Shown: positions 15,406 to 21,922 of the stretch, in pieces
Layout: every line of letters begins with the position of its first letter
How positions within the stretch are numbered: position 1 is the first letter of the stretch
Source of the DNA: G020353235 sp035528295
GTDB lineage: Bacteria; Chloroflexota; Dehalococcoidia; Dehalococcoidales; JAUYDJ01
Length of the DNA stretch: 27,418 nucleotides
Assembly: GCA_035528295.1 (NCBI GenBank)
Contig: DATKYY010000056.1
Span: forward strand, 1-27,418
Direction: 5' to 3'
Position numbers and translations under genes: made by a program
The notes under the pieces: model-generated
What the model was told of the DNA's origin: nothing
What the model saw: only the letters and a program-made list of their open reading frames with translations
Databases searched by the model: none

Positions 15406-16191
15406 ATGCCCTCAGGTGAGACCAATCAGGGGCACCGCCAAAGGCTCAGAGAGAGATTTATCAAGTCGGGTATTAAGGGCTTTCATGACTATGAAATTAT
15501 TGAGCTGCTGCTGAGCCTGGGTACCCCCCGCCGGGACTGTAAACCGGCGGCTAAAGAGGCGGTAAAAAGGTTCAAGACCTTAAGGGGTGTCCTGGAAGCC
15601 CCGGCTGAAGAGCTCCAGCAGATAGATGGCATCGGCCCCCAGAACTCTTTCGGTATCCGGCTGGTGCAGGAAGTAGCCCGGGAGTTCCTCAAGGAGAGGA
15701 TTATTGAGCAGCCGATTTATAAATCCGCCCAGGAGATTTTTGACTACCTCTACCACTCCATGCGGGACCTCAAGAAGGAAGTTTTCAAGGTTATTTATCT
15801 AAATAGCCAGAACCAGATTCTTGATACCGACGACCTGTTTGAGGGGACGGTGAATAGCGGTGCCATCTCACCCCGCCAGGTTATGGAGAGCGCGCTAAAA
15901 CACTACGCCGCCGCGCTAATCTTTGTCCACAACCACCCCTCCGGCAACCCCGAGCCAAGCCGGAGCGATAAAGAGCTGACCCGGGACCTGGTCTATTCCG
16001 CCAGTATCATCCAGATAAGGGTCCTGGACCATATTATCGTGGGTAATAATCAATACTTCAGCTTTGCCGTTGAGGGACTGATTGAGGAATACGAGACCGG
16101 CTATTTGAACCTCAAGATAAGAGAGCGAGCCGGAAAGTCAAGCCGCTACCAGGCTAAAGCGCCTGATGCCAGATTTTACTGGCAGAAGTAA
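15406..16191 (+). CDS. radC: RadC-family JAB/MPN domain protein
   Basis: A 261-residue RadC-like protein. The N-terminal part (residues 1-90) is a UPF0758 helix-hairpin-helix module (HDYEIIELLLSLGTPRRDCKPAAKEA, then IDGIGPQNSFGIR). The C-terminal JAB domain holds the zinc motif H175-N-H177-PSG with D188 and an upstream glutamate in NSGAISPRQVMESALKH. Family members were linked to DNA repair by old genetics; their real activity is not settled, and the domain resembles metalloproteases. ATG 15406 follows GAGGAG with a 9-base spacer. It converges on ogt with only 5 bases between stop codons. Confidence 0.93.
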   Translation: MPSGETNQGHRQRLRERFIKSGIKGFHDYEIIELLLSLGTPRRDCKPAAKEAVKRFKTLRGVLEAPAEELQQIDGIGPQNSFGIRLVQEVAREFLKERIIEQPIYKSAQEIFDYLYHSMRDLKKEVFKVIYLNSQNQILDTDDLFEGTVNSGAISPRQVMESALKHYAAALIFVHNHPSGNPEPSRSDKELTRDLVYSASIIQIRVLDHIIVGNNQYFSFAVEGLIEEYETGYLNLKIRERAGKSSRYQAKAPDARFYWQK

Positions 16192-16196
16192 CCGGT

Positions 16197-16709
16197 TTAG
16201 TGCTTTTTGCCGGTGGCTTCCAGAGAAAGCAGGCGCTGCTTCATCTCAGCCCCGCCGCTGAAGCCCCCCGGCCGGCCACTGGTGGCGACTACCCGGTGGC
16301 AGGGGATGATAATCGGCAGCGGGTTTTTGCCCAGAGCCTGCCCCACCGCCCGCAGCGCTTCCGGTTTGCCCGTTTGCTCCGCCACCCAGCCATAGCTCCT
16401 GGTCTCACCGTAGGGGATAAGTCTGGTTATCTCCCACACCTCACGCTGGAAGGGGGTGGCTTGGGACAGGTCGAGCTTGTCGGGAAAGCTAACCCCGGCG
16501 CCATAAAAATAGGCGCTGAGCCGATTTGTCAGGTCTTTAAATGAATTGGGAGACCAGCTGGCAAAATTTACGCCATCACCTAATTGCTGGCGGGCTTGTT
16601 GGGCGGAGGACTGGGGCAGGGTGGTGGCCAGCAGCCCGGAACTTGAGCCCAATACTCCTGCCCAGCCCATATTGGTTCTGAAGGTAGCGTAGCGCAGTTT
16701 GGAACCCAT
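16197..16709 (-). CDS. ogt: Methylated-DNA--protein-cysteine methyltransferase
   Basis: This protein removes O6-alkyl groups from guanine by transfer to its own cysteine. The 170-residue product has the active-site PCHRV with C137, the recognition-helix region TPFQREVWEITRLIPYGETRSYGWVAE and the RAVGQALGKNPLPIIIPCHR block. The N-terminal 70 residues are a poorly conserved domain of the usual size. It is the last gene of a four-gene minus-strand run with three small membrane or exported proteins and starts 11 bases after its neighbour ends. No Shine-Dalgarno sequence is clear. Confidence 0.94.
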   Translation of the reverse strand: MGSKLRYATFRTNMGWAGVLGSSSGLLATTLPQSSAQQARQQLGDGVNFASWSPNSFKDLTNRLSAYFYGAGVSFPDKLDLSQATPFQREVWEITRLIPYGETRSYGWVAEQTGKPEALRAVGQALGKNPLPIIIPCHRVVATSGRPGGFSGGAEMKQRLLSLEATGKKH

Positions 16710-16720
16710 GGTTTACATAA

Positions 16721-16981
16721 CTATGACTTCAGCAGGTGGCGGCGCTGCAGATAGGCGGCAAAAACTATCAGCACCAGCCCCAGGAGAATACTGGCCAGTA
16801 TCTTAACTGGCTGCAGTATATCCATGCTGAGAAAGAAGCCATAGGTAAAAATGCCAGTAATCACGGCAATGCCGTAGGTAATATGATGGGCTTTGACTTG
16901 TCTACCTCTTGCCGCCCGGTAAATAAGCCAGCCAATAAAGCCTAGAATGGCAAACGTTGCTATTGTAATTACTATTCCCAT
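16721..16981 (-). CDS. Small integral membrane protein (86 aa)
   Basis: An 86-residue hydrophobic protein of three helices (about 2-23, 33-53, 58-78) with basic loops (RAARGRQVKAHH, LQRRHLLKS). The ATG at 16981 lies 4 bases after the stop of the 58-residue membrane protein, which suggests tight coupling. I do not recognise a family. Confidence 0.7.
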   Translation of the reverse strand: MGIVITIATFAILGFIGWLIYRAARGRQVKAHHITYGIAVITGIFTYGFFLSMDILQPVKILASILLGLVLIVFAAYLQRRHLLKS

Positions 16982-16985
16982 CTAG

Positions 16986-17162
16986 CTACCACCCCAGCTC
17001 TTGAAAGTACTTAGTCAGAAAGGCAAACATACCCACGGTTAGTAGCAGGGAAACCAGCTTCCCTATCTCAGACATGTACTTCACATACTCTGCTGCCAGA
17101 AAGCCGATACCAGCCAGGCAGAACAGAATACCAAAACCAAATAAGATATATTCTAGCTTCAT
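16986..17162 (-). CDS. Very small membrane protein (58 aa)
   Basis: An ATG at 17162 opens a 58-codon frame ending TAG at 16986-16988. Its Shine-Dalgarno sequence GGAGAG has an ideal 6-base spacer. The product starts MKLEYILFGFGILFCLAG and has two membrane helices (about 4-24 and 34-51), separated by the polar turn EYVKYMSEIGK and ending FQELGW. It lies 14 bases after the exported-protein gene and 4 bases before the 86-residue one, so the three look like a translationally linked set. No family recognised; its shortness means it is easily missed. Confidence 0.72.
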   Translation of the reverse strand: MKLEYILFGFGILFCLAGIGFLAAEYVKYMSEIGKLVSLLLTVGMFAFLTKYFQELGW

Positions 17163-17176
17163 TTTAAGCTCTCCGA

Positions 17177-17680
17177 TTATCTAGACGGGACTATTTCCGG
17201 TTTCGGCGGGTAGGGAATCGGGTTTACACTGACGATTATCTTTCGTTCTATCTCTCCCCTTTTGATGAGTATAGAGTACTGGTAGGATTGCTCAAGGAGC
17301 GTGCCATCGGGTAGCAGTTCGGCGGTGTCTACCAGCCACTCCACCTTTGCCTTGGCGAAGGGGCCTATCGAGACCGGATATGTGCCTAAATCAGCCACCT
17401 TTTCCTGACCGTGCCATACCGAGGCTTCAATATCGGCGTTATAGCCGGAAAACTGGTGGTTAGCCACTTCATACTGCAGGAATACCTTTTCTCCCCAGGT
17501 TACCCCGGTTGACCAGGACCATTCCTGGCGCAGCCAGAAATCGGGCTCTATCTCCTGCTCATACTCGCCGCTGGTAACATTGAGGGTGTCATAGACACCC
17601 AGATAGCCATCAACCACAAATATGGTGATAAGACCAAAGAAACAGGCCAGAGTGAGATATAAAAACAGGGTCTTTCTCAT
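17177..17680 (-). CDS. Membrane-anchored extracytoplasmic protein
   Basis: A 167-residue protein. An N-terminal helix (residues 4-25, LFLYLTLACFFGLITIFVV) acts as signal anchor, then a beta-rich domain with many aromatic residues (FWLRQEWSWSTGVTWGEKVFLQYEV) and a tail of Pro-rich residues (NPIPYPPKPE). The overall look is of an Ig-like or carbohydrate-binding-like exported domain, but I recognise no family. The -10 box of its promoter ends only 7 bases before the ATG, so the mRNA is probably leaderless. It heads a run of two small membrane proteins and ogt. Confidence 0.75.
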   Translation of the reverse strand: MRKTLFLYLTLACFFGLITIFVVDGYLGVYDTLNVTSGEYEQEIEPDFWLRQEWSWSTGVTWGEKVFLQYEVANHQFSGYNADIEASVWHGQEKVADLGTYPVSIGPFAKAKVEWLVDTAELLPDGTLLEQSYQYSILIKRGEIERKIIVSVNPIPYPPKPEIVPSR

Positions 17681-17687
17681 TGGCTAT

Positions 17688-17696
17688 ATTATACCA
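17688..17696 (-). promoter_or_regulatory. Extended -10 promoter of the exported-protein operon
   Basis: On the minus strand TGGTATAAT (TATAAT at 17688-17693) is an extended -10 element. With 7 bases to the ATG at 17680, transcription would begin at or within a base or two of the start codon. The adjacent plus-strand block ACGGAAACGCC (17696-17706) is the same 11-mer found in the dnaE-region repeats. Confidence 0.55.
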
Positions 17697-17716
17697 CGGA
17701 AACGCCATAGGGTATT

Positions 17717-18262
17717 TCAATCCAGCTCGGGTTCAATCAGGCCGTAGTTGCCATCCTTGCGCCGGTAGAGCAGGTTGAGTGAATCGGTCTCGGCATTAAG
17801 AAACAGAAAGAAGTCGTGCCCTAGCAGCTCCATCTGGTCGATGGCTTCGTCCACTGACATTGGTTTAACGGCAAAGCGCTTAACTTTAGTTACCCTTTGG
17901 GCCGGTTCGGTGGTCTCTAATTCCGGCTGAAATTCGGTACGGGCGAGGGAGCTACCCCGCCCCCTTTTATATAGCTTCCCCTTATGGTGCTCAATCTGCC
18001 GGTCCATGGTCGCCACCACCTTATCAATAGCCGCCAACAGGTCATCCCCCCTCTCCTCGCCGCGCAGAATGGTGCCTTGGCTATCCAGGGTTATCTGGGC
18101 GACAAAGCGGTGCTCAACGGACCTGGTCTTTTCTTCGGTGACTTCCACTATGGATTCGATAATGCCGGGCAGGTGGCGGCTGAGCTTGTCCACCTTGCGC
18201 TCAATATAGCGCCGCACGGTAGGGGTTACCTTTACATTCTTACCGGTTATCTGTAACTCCAT
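17717..18262 (-). CDS. hpf: Ribosome hibernation promoting factor, long form
   Basis: A 181-residue long-form HPF. The N-terminal domain (1-100) has the RaiA/YfiA fold (MELQITGKNVKVTPTVRRYIERKVDKL, then a basic IEHHKGKLYKRGR end) and binds the decoding centre of idle 30S subunits. A linker (about 100-125) joins it to the C-terminal dimerisation domain (KPMSVDEAIDQMELLGHDFFLFLNAE to YGLIEPE), which pairs 70S ribosomes into 100S particles. ATG 18262 follows a strong AAAGGAG that overlaps the comF stop codon, so expression is coupled to comF yet has its own strong initiation. Confidence 0.95.
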   Translation of the reverse strand: MELQITGKNVKVTPTVRRYIERKVDKLSRHLPGIIESIVEVTEEKTRSVEHRFVAQITLDSQGTILRGEERGDDLLAAIDKVVATMDRQIEHHKGKLYKRGRGSSLARTEFQPELETTEPAQRVTKVKRFAVKPMSVDEAIDQMELLGHDFFLFLNAETDSLNLLYRRKDGNYGLIEPELD

Positions 18263-18274
18263 ATGCTTACTCCT

Positions 18275-18985
18275 TTAGATCTCCCTGGCGAGCACCACTC
18301 CCCACACCGAGCTGGCCCCGCCGGCCTTAACTGCCCTGGCGCAGGCATCAAGGGTTGCCCCCGAGGTGGCGACATCATCGATGAGCAGGACCGGCTTATC
18401 TTTAAGCCGCTGGTTGCGGCAGGAGAAGGCATCGGCGACGTTAGCCCGCCGTTCTGCCACAGTTTCGGCTCTGGCCTGGGGGGGTGACTCTCGTTTTCGG
18501 GTGAGGCAGCCGTCTACCACCGGTAGTCCGCTGAGCTTGCTCAGCTCTCTGGCCAGCAGGTGAGCTTGATTGTAGCCCCGCTCCCGCAGCCGTTTGGCGT
18601 GCAGCGGCACCGGCACCAGAGCTTCTCCCGGCAGTGGATTTTTAACCAGATAAACGTGCAGTAGTTCCGCCAGCGGTTGGGTTAGGGCTCTCAGGTTGCG
18701 GTATTTTAGCTGGTGAATTGCCTGGCGCATTACCCCCTCAAATCGGAAGGGGGCACGTATACCGTCTATGGCGGCTTGCCAGCCAACACAGCTGGGACAG
18801 ATAACGCCACTGGCTTGGGGTCGGCCACACTTTGGACAGATGAGGGGCATAATTCGGGCTAGTGAGCGATAACAGGAATCGCAGATAAACTCACCTTCCC
18901 GGCCACAGCCCACACACCATCGGGGAAACAGCAAATCCAGTGCTATCCCCCTAACCTTGGCTAATTGAGGAAGCACACCTGCCAT
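18275..18985 (-). CDS. comF: ComF-family phosphoribosyltransferase-like protein
   Basis: A 236-residue ComF-like protein. The N-terminus has two zinc knuckles (C24/C27 with C35/C38, and C50/C53 with C63/C66). A phosphoribosyltransferase fold follows, with LVPVPLHAKRLRERGYNQA and the PRPP loop VLLIDDVATSGATL near residue 200. ComF assists natural DNA uptake in Bacillus and Haemophilus; in other bacteria it may act in nucleotide metabolism or repair. ATG 18985 has no Shine-Dalgarno sequence, and family members often begin near residue 14 (ALDLLFP), so the true start may be further in. It lies between a zinc-ribbon gene and hpf. Confidence 0.88.
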   Translation of the reverse strand: MAGVLPQLAKVRGIALDLLFPRWCVGCGREGEFICDSCYRSLARIMPLICPKCGRPQASGVICPSCVGWQAAIDGIRAPFRFEGVMRQAIHQLKYRNLRALTQPLAELLHVYLVKNPLPGEALVPVPLHAKRLRERGYNQAHLLARELSKLSGLPVVDGCLTRKRESPPQARAETVAERRANVADAFSCRNQRLKDKPVLLIDDVATSGATLDACARAVKAGGASSVWGVVLAREI

Positions 18986-19009
18986 CTATTCAGAATTTAC
19001 CGCTAAACT

Positions 19010-19222
19010 CTATCGGACACGAGCACTATGAGCTGCCCCGCTCATAATGGGTTCATTAATATAGATATCCCCATTCCTGATCTTCAGGTTAAAGCCACAA
19101 TCGGGGTTAGTGCAAACCCAGGCTTTGTAGTAAATAGCTGCTCCTTGATTGCCAAAATCAGATAGAGGCACTAGGTCTCCACTCTGGCACTTCTGGCATT
19201 TGGGGAAATTGAACTGTTCCAA
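19010..19222 (-). CDS. Small zinc-ribbon protein
   Basis: About 70 residues with cysteines in a CxxC near the start (KCQKCQSGD) and a CxxxxC pair later (WVCTNPDCGFNLKIRNGDI), a zinc-ribbon layout. The frame can begin at GTG 19231, but the ribosome site GGGAGGTGG would overlap that codon; TTG at 19220-19222 has the same site at a 5-base spacer and gives MEQFNFPKC, so I chose it. It has its own promoter inside the end of thpR and leads comF and hpf. No function recognised; this kind of ribbon often binds RNA or protein partners. Confidence 0.65.
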   Translation of the reverse strand: MEQFNFPKCQKCQSGDLVPLSDFGNQGAAIYYKAWVCTNPDCGFNLKIRNGDIYINEPIMSGAAHSARVR

Positions 19223-19256
19223 TAGGGCCACCTCCCAGCCGGATAAATTTTCTAAT

Positions 19257-19285
19257 AGTATACACTAAGCATTTTTCGTTGACAA
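19257..19285 (-). promoter_or_regulatory. Promoter of the zinc ribbon-comF-hpf unit
   Basis: Minus-strand TTGTCA (19280-19285) and TATACT (19257-19262) are 17 bases apart, the second-best match to consensus in the window. The -35 box lies within the last codons of thpR, so the downstream unit is uncoupled from the amidohydrolase-thpR transcript. Confidence 0.65.
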
Positions 19286-19867
19286 GGGCTTGCCCAGTCT
19301 GGCGGAGCTAATTTGACTATAAATCGCCCCCTCTCTGGTCAGCTGGCTCCGCATTAAGCTGATAGACTCGGCTTTGATTTCAGGGGCGGCCTTAAAACTG
19401 GTGCCGGCGATAAGCTGCCCCAGGCTTTGCCGCTGGGCGGGTGTTGCCTGGTCACGAAGCCGGGCCAGGGTAAGATGGGGCACAAAGGGGCGTGACTCCG
19501 GGGTAAAACCCAGAGTAGCCAGACCGGACTCGAGGTTTTGCTGAAGCTGTTTTAATCTGTCCAGCGCTCCGCTGAGGCCCACCCAGACTACCTGGACTCG
19601 CCTCAGATTGGGGAAAACACCGAGCTCTCTGACCTCCAGAGTGAAGGGGGCAATTTCGGGGACAGCCGCCGCCATTACCCTGGTGATATCATCCAGCCGG
19701 TCCGGTGCCACATTGCCCAGAAACTTCAGGGTCAGGTGGATGCTGTAGGGGTCAATCCACTTTACCCAGCGCTGTTCCCCGGACTTTAGCTGTGCCTGAA
19801 GCCGGCTGATCTCGGCTTTTAGCGCCTCAGGCAGCTCAATGGCAATAAAAGAGCGAATCGACTCCAT
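19265..19867 (-). CDS. thpR: RNA 2',3'-cyclic phosphodiesterase (2H family, LigT/ThpR)
   Basis: A 200-residue 2H phosphoesterase with the two HxTx motifs H44-L-T46-L and H131-L-T133-L in the usual IHLTLKFLGN and PHLTLAR contexts. Members open 2',3'-cyclic phosphates on RNA ends; the reverse ligation once gave the family its 2'-5' ligase name. The natural substrate is not shown by sequence. It lies 23 bases after the amidohydrolase gene and is probably in its transcript. ATG 19867 has GGAG 11 bases upstream. Confidence 0.92.
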   Translation of the reverse strand: MESIRSFIAIELPEALKAEISRLQAQLKSGEQRWVKWIDPYSIHLTLKFLGNVAPDRLDDITRVMAAAVPEIAPFTLEVRELGVFPNLRRVQVVWVGLSGALDRLKQLQQNLESGLATLGFTPESRPFVPHLTLARLRDQATPAQRQSLGQLIAGTSFKAAPEIKAESISLMRSQLTREGAIYSQISSARLGKPLSTKNA

Positions 19868-19890
19868 GCTTAGGCTGGCTCCACCCTGTC

Positions 19891-20727
19891 TTAAATACCC
19901 AGTAACTTCCGGGCATTACCGCCCAGAATCAGACTCCTGGTTTCCTGGGCTAAATCCAGTGAGTTTATCTCCTTGAGCAGACGCCCCTGCGCCAGCAGGG
20001 GGTAGTCGCTACCGAACATAATTTTGTCAGCGCCGACCAGTTGAATCACCTGGTGATATATCTCGGGGCTGTAGAGATAGGGCGAGGCGGCGGTATCAAA
20101 GAAGACGTTTTTCATCGCCTTTTTTACCTCCGGCATCAGGGCATAGAAGGGAAGCCCCCCTCCCCAGTGGGCACAGACGATGGTTAAATCAGGGAAGGCG
20201 GTAATAAAGGGGTAGAGCATTTCCGGGGTAATCGCCCCCTTGCCGGGATAGTGATGGCCTACCGGCTCCGAGGCGTGGGTAAGCAGAATCAGCTGGTGCT
20301 TTCTCAGTGTCTCAATAATGGGTAACATTATCTCGTCGCTGAGCTCAAATAGCTGCATATCCGGTCTTATTTCGCCGATGCCCCTTATCCCCCCTTTGGC
20401 GCAGCGCTCAATCTCGGCGACGGCGGCGTCAAAAGAGTTGGGCTGGACGCTGCCGAAGCCGATCAGTCGCTTCGGGTAGCGGGCAACTGACTCCAGGATA
20501 TAATCGTTGGTTTCGACACACAGCTCGTGGGTGGTCCAGCCGATATTGACAATAACCGAGATGTCAATGCCTTCTTTGTCCATGCTGTCAATAAGCTCGT
20601 CGGCGGTGGCCAGCTTGGCCTCTTTGTGGGAGTAGAGAACGGCAAAGCAGGGGTCACTGTCAATATACTGGTTGCGCTTCTTCTTTATCTGGGGTGGGAA
20701 GACATGGGTGTGGAAATCAATAATCAT
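19891..20727 (-). CDS. Amidohydrolase-family (Amidohydro_2) metal-dependent hydrolase
   Basis: A 278-residue TIM-barrel hydrolase. Metal ligands are in DFHTHVF (H6 and H8), LLTHASEP, CAHWGGGLP, and the C-terminal FGSDYPL aspartate. This is the arrangement of the amidohydrolase-2 group (decarboxylases, lactonases and relatives); no carboxylated lysine position is obvious. The substrate cannot be named. The promoter's -10 box ends 6 bases before the ATG, so the message is likely leaderless, and the box overlaps a palindrome. thpR follows 23 bases on. Confidence 0.88.
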   Translation of the reverse strand: MIIDFHTHVFPPQIKKKRNQYIDSDPCFAVLYSHKEAKLATADELIDSMDKEGIDISVIVNIGWTTHELCVETNDYILESVARYPKRLIGFGSVQPNSFDAAVAEIERCAKGGIRGIGEIRPDMQLFELSDEIMLPIIETLRKHQLILLTHASEPVGHHYPGKGAITPEMLYPFITAFPDLTIVCAHWGGGLPFYALMPEVKKAMKNVFFDTAASPYLYSPEIYHQVIQLVGADKIMFGSDYPLLAQGRLLKEINSLDLAQETRSLILGGNARKLLGI

Positions 20728-20728
20728 C

Positions 20729-20763
20729 GCTAGATTCTAGCAAAATCTCGGGGACAACTTCAA
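20729..20763 (-). promoter_or_regulatory. Amidohydrolase promoter with overlapping palindrome
   Basis: Minus-strand TTGAAG (20758-20763) and TAGAAT (20734-20739) are 18 bases apart. The -10 box lies inside GCTAGA-T-TCTAGC (20729-20741), a perfect 6-bp inverted repeat about one base centre, a good position for a repressor site. The expected transcription start is the first base of the ATG. Confidence 0.55.
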
Positions 20764-20815
20764 GTTTTGCCCCTGAATTTGCTTGAAATTTAGAGATTTA
20801 GCTTAAATAGTATAG

Positions 20816-21007
20816 TATAATAGCGTCACTGGCGGTTGTTTAAGTGTCAATAAAGTTATAAGATAATGGGCTAGGAAGCGGAGGAATATCGAGGGAAGGG
20901 GGGTGATAGCAACCCGGGTTAGAAAGTAGGCTAATTTAATTGTTGCTTAATCTATATTCTTAAGCCGTTAAGGCTAACTATAAAAAAATAACCACCGAGG
21001 TAGAATA
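20816..21007 (+). promoter_or_regulatory. remA-gmk promoter and long leader
   Basis: TATAAT is at 20816-20821; TTGAAA (20783-20788) lies too far upstream for a normal spacer, so the -35 element is unclear. The leader of about 180 bases contains the perfect palindrome AACCCGGGTT (20911-20920), purine-rich runs (GGAGGAATATCGAGGGAAGG, from 20879), an 8-codon mini-frame at 20901-20927 starting GTGATAGCA, and a weak AGCC/GGCT hairpin before an A-rich run near 20980. The remA ribosome site GAGGT is at the end. I recognise no known riboswitch in it. Confidence 0.45.
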
Positions 21008-21277
21008 ATGTTTACAGAACTGGTTCACATCGGTTTCGGCAATATACTAGCCATGAATAAAGTTATTGCTATCGCCTCGCCAAACTCAGCACCCACTAAG
21101 CGTGTTGTTCAGGAAGGAAGAAACAAAGGGCTGCTGATTGACATGACCAATGGTAGAAGAACTAAAGCGGTTATCTTTACCGATAGCGGACATATTATCC
21201 TGGCTGCTCTTGCCCCGGAAACTATCTCCAGTCGTTCCCAGCTGAGTCGGGGAGGTTCAATACTAAGGCCAGAGTAG
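21008..21277 (+). CDS. remA: RemA/DUF370-family regulatory protein
   Basis: An 89-residue protein of the RemA (YlzA, DUF370) family. The recognisable blocks are LVHIGFGNILAMNKVIAIASPNSAP, then RNKGLLIDMTNGRRTKAVIFTDSGHIILAALAPETI. In Bacillus subtilis RemA is a DNA-binding activator of biofilm matrix and osmoprotection genes, but the family is broad and in other phyla its target is unknown. Its position directly before gmk, here with a 4-base gap, is widely conserved. The usual third gene, rpoZ, is not present after gmk. ATG 21008 has GAGGT with a 6-base spacer. Confidence 0.9.
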   Translation: MFTELVHIGFGNILAMNKVIAIASPNSAPTKRVVQEGRNKGLLIDMTNGRRTKAVIFTDSGHIILAALAPETISSRSQLSRGGSILRPE

Positions 21278-21281
21278 AGCG

Positions 21282-21902
21282 GTGAAAAGGGAAACTCCCC
21301 AAACGCAATTGCCATCTAACCTAACCAATCAACCGTTACTGGTAGTCCTCTCGGGTCCTTCAGGGGCGGGGAAGGATGCCGTTATCGCCAAGCTGAAGGA
21401 CTCCGATTTCCCCATTGAGCGCATTGTCACTGTGACGACGCGACCCCGGCGAGCCAGCGAAAGTGATAGTGTGGACTACCATTTTGTTTCGCCGCAAGAG
21501 TTCCAGAAGATGATTCGGGGTAAAAAGCTGCTGGAGTGGGCGAATGTCTATGGCAACTGGTACGGTGTGCCCAAAGAGGCGGTGAAACAGGCCATGGAAC
21601 GGGGGCAGGATGTCATGCTGAGGACCGATGTCCAGGGAGCCGCCTCCGTTAAAAAAATAATGCCCCAGGCTATTCTTATCTTTCTGATGCCCGCTTCAAT
21701 GGAGGAGCTTGATACCAGGCTCAAGCAGCGCCACACCGAGTCATCGCTTGACCTTGCCGTACGCACCAGGATTGCGGAAGAAGAAATAAAAAGGCTGCCT
21801 CTGTTTAACTACATCGTGGTCAACCGGCAGGGTGAGATTGACTCGGCAGTAGCTGACATTAAAGCCATTCTCAGAGCCGAAAAGTGCCGGGTAAAAGCCT
21901 AG
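21282..21902 (+). CDS. gmk: Guanylate kinase
   Basis: Guanylate kinase phosphorylates GMP to GDP using ATP. The 206-residue protein has the P-loop GPSGAGK (25-31), the GMP-binding block TVTTRPRR followed by DYHFVS, the LEWANVYGNWYGVPK segment and the lid with RIAEEEIKRLPLFNYIVVN. The residue after the P-loop lysine is Asp where many enzymes have Ser or Thr. The start codon is GTG, 4 bases after remA, with only a weak purine-rich site, so translation is probably coupled. The stop codon lies in an inverted repeat shared with pit. Confidence 0.96.
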   Translation: MKRETPQTQLPSNLTNQPLLVVLSGPSGAGKDAVIAKLKDSDFPIERIVTVTTRPRRASESDSVDYHFVSPQEFQKMIRGKKLLEWANVYGNWYGVPKEAVKQAMERGQDVMLRTDVQGAASVKKIMPQAILIFLMPASMEELDTRLKQRHTESSLDLAVRTRIAEEEIKRLPLFNYIVVNRQGEIDSAVADIKAILRAEKCRVKA

Positions 21903-21922
21903 CCGGTGGCGCGGTAGGCTAG
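21899..21922. other. Inverted repeat spanning two convergent stop codons
   Basis: CTAGCC (21899-21904) and GGCTAG (21917-21922) form a stem around a GC-rich 12-base loop. It includes the TAG stop codons of both gmk (plus) and pit (minus). There is no T-run; it may be a weak bidirectional terminator. Confidence 0.35.
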
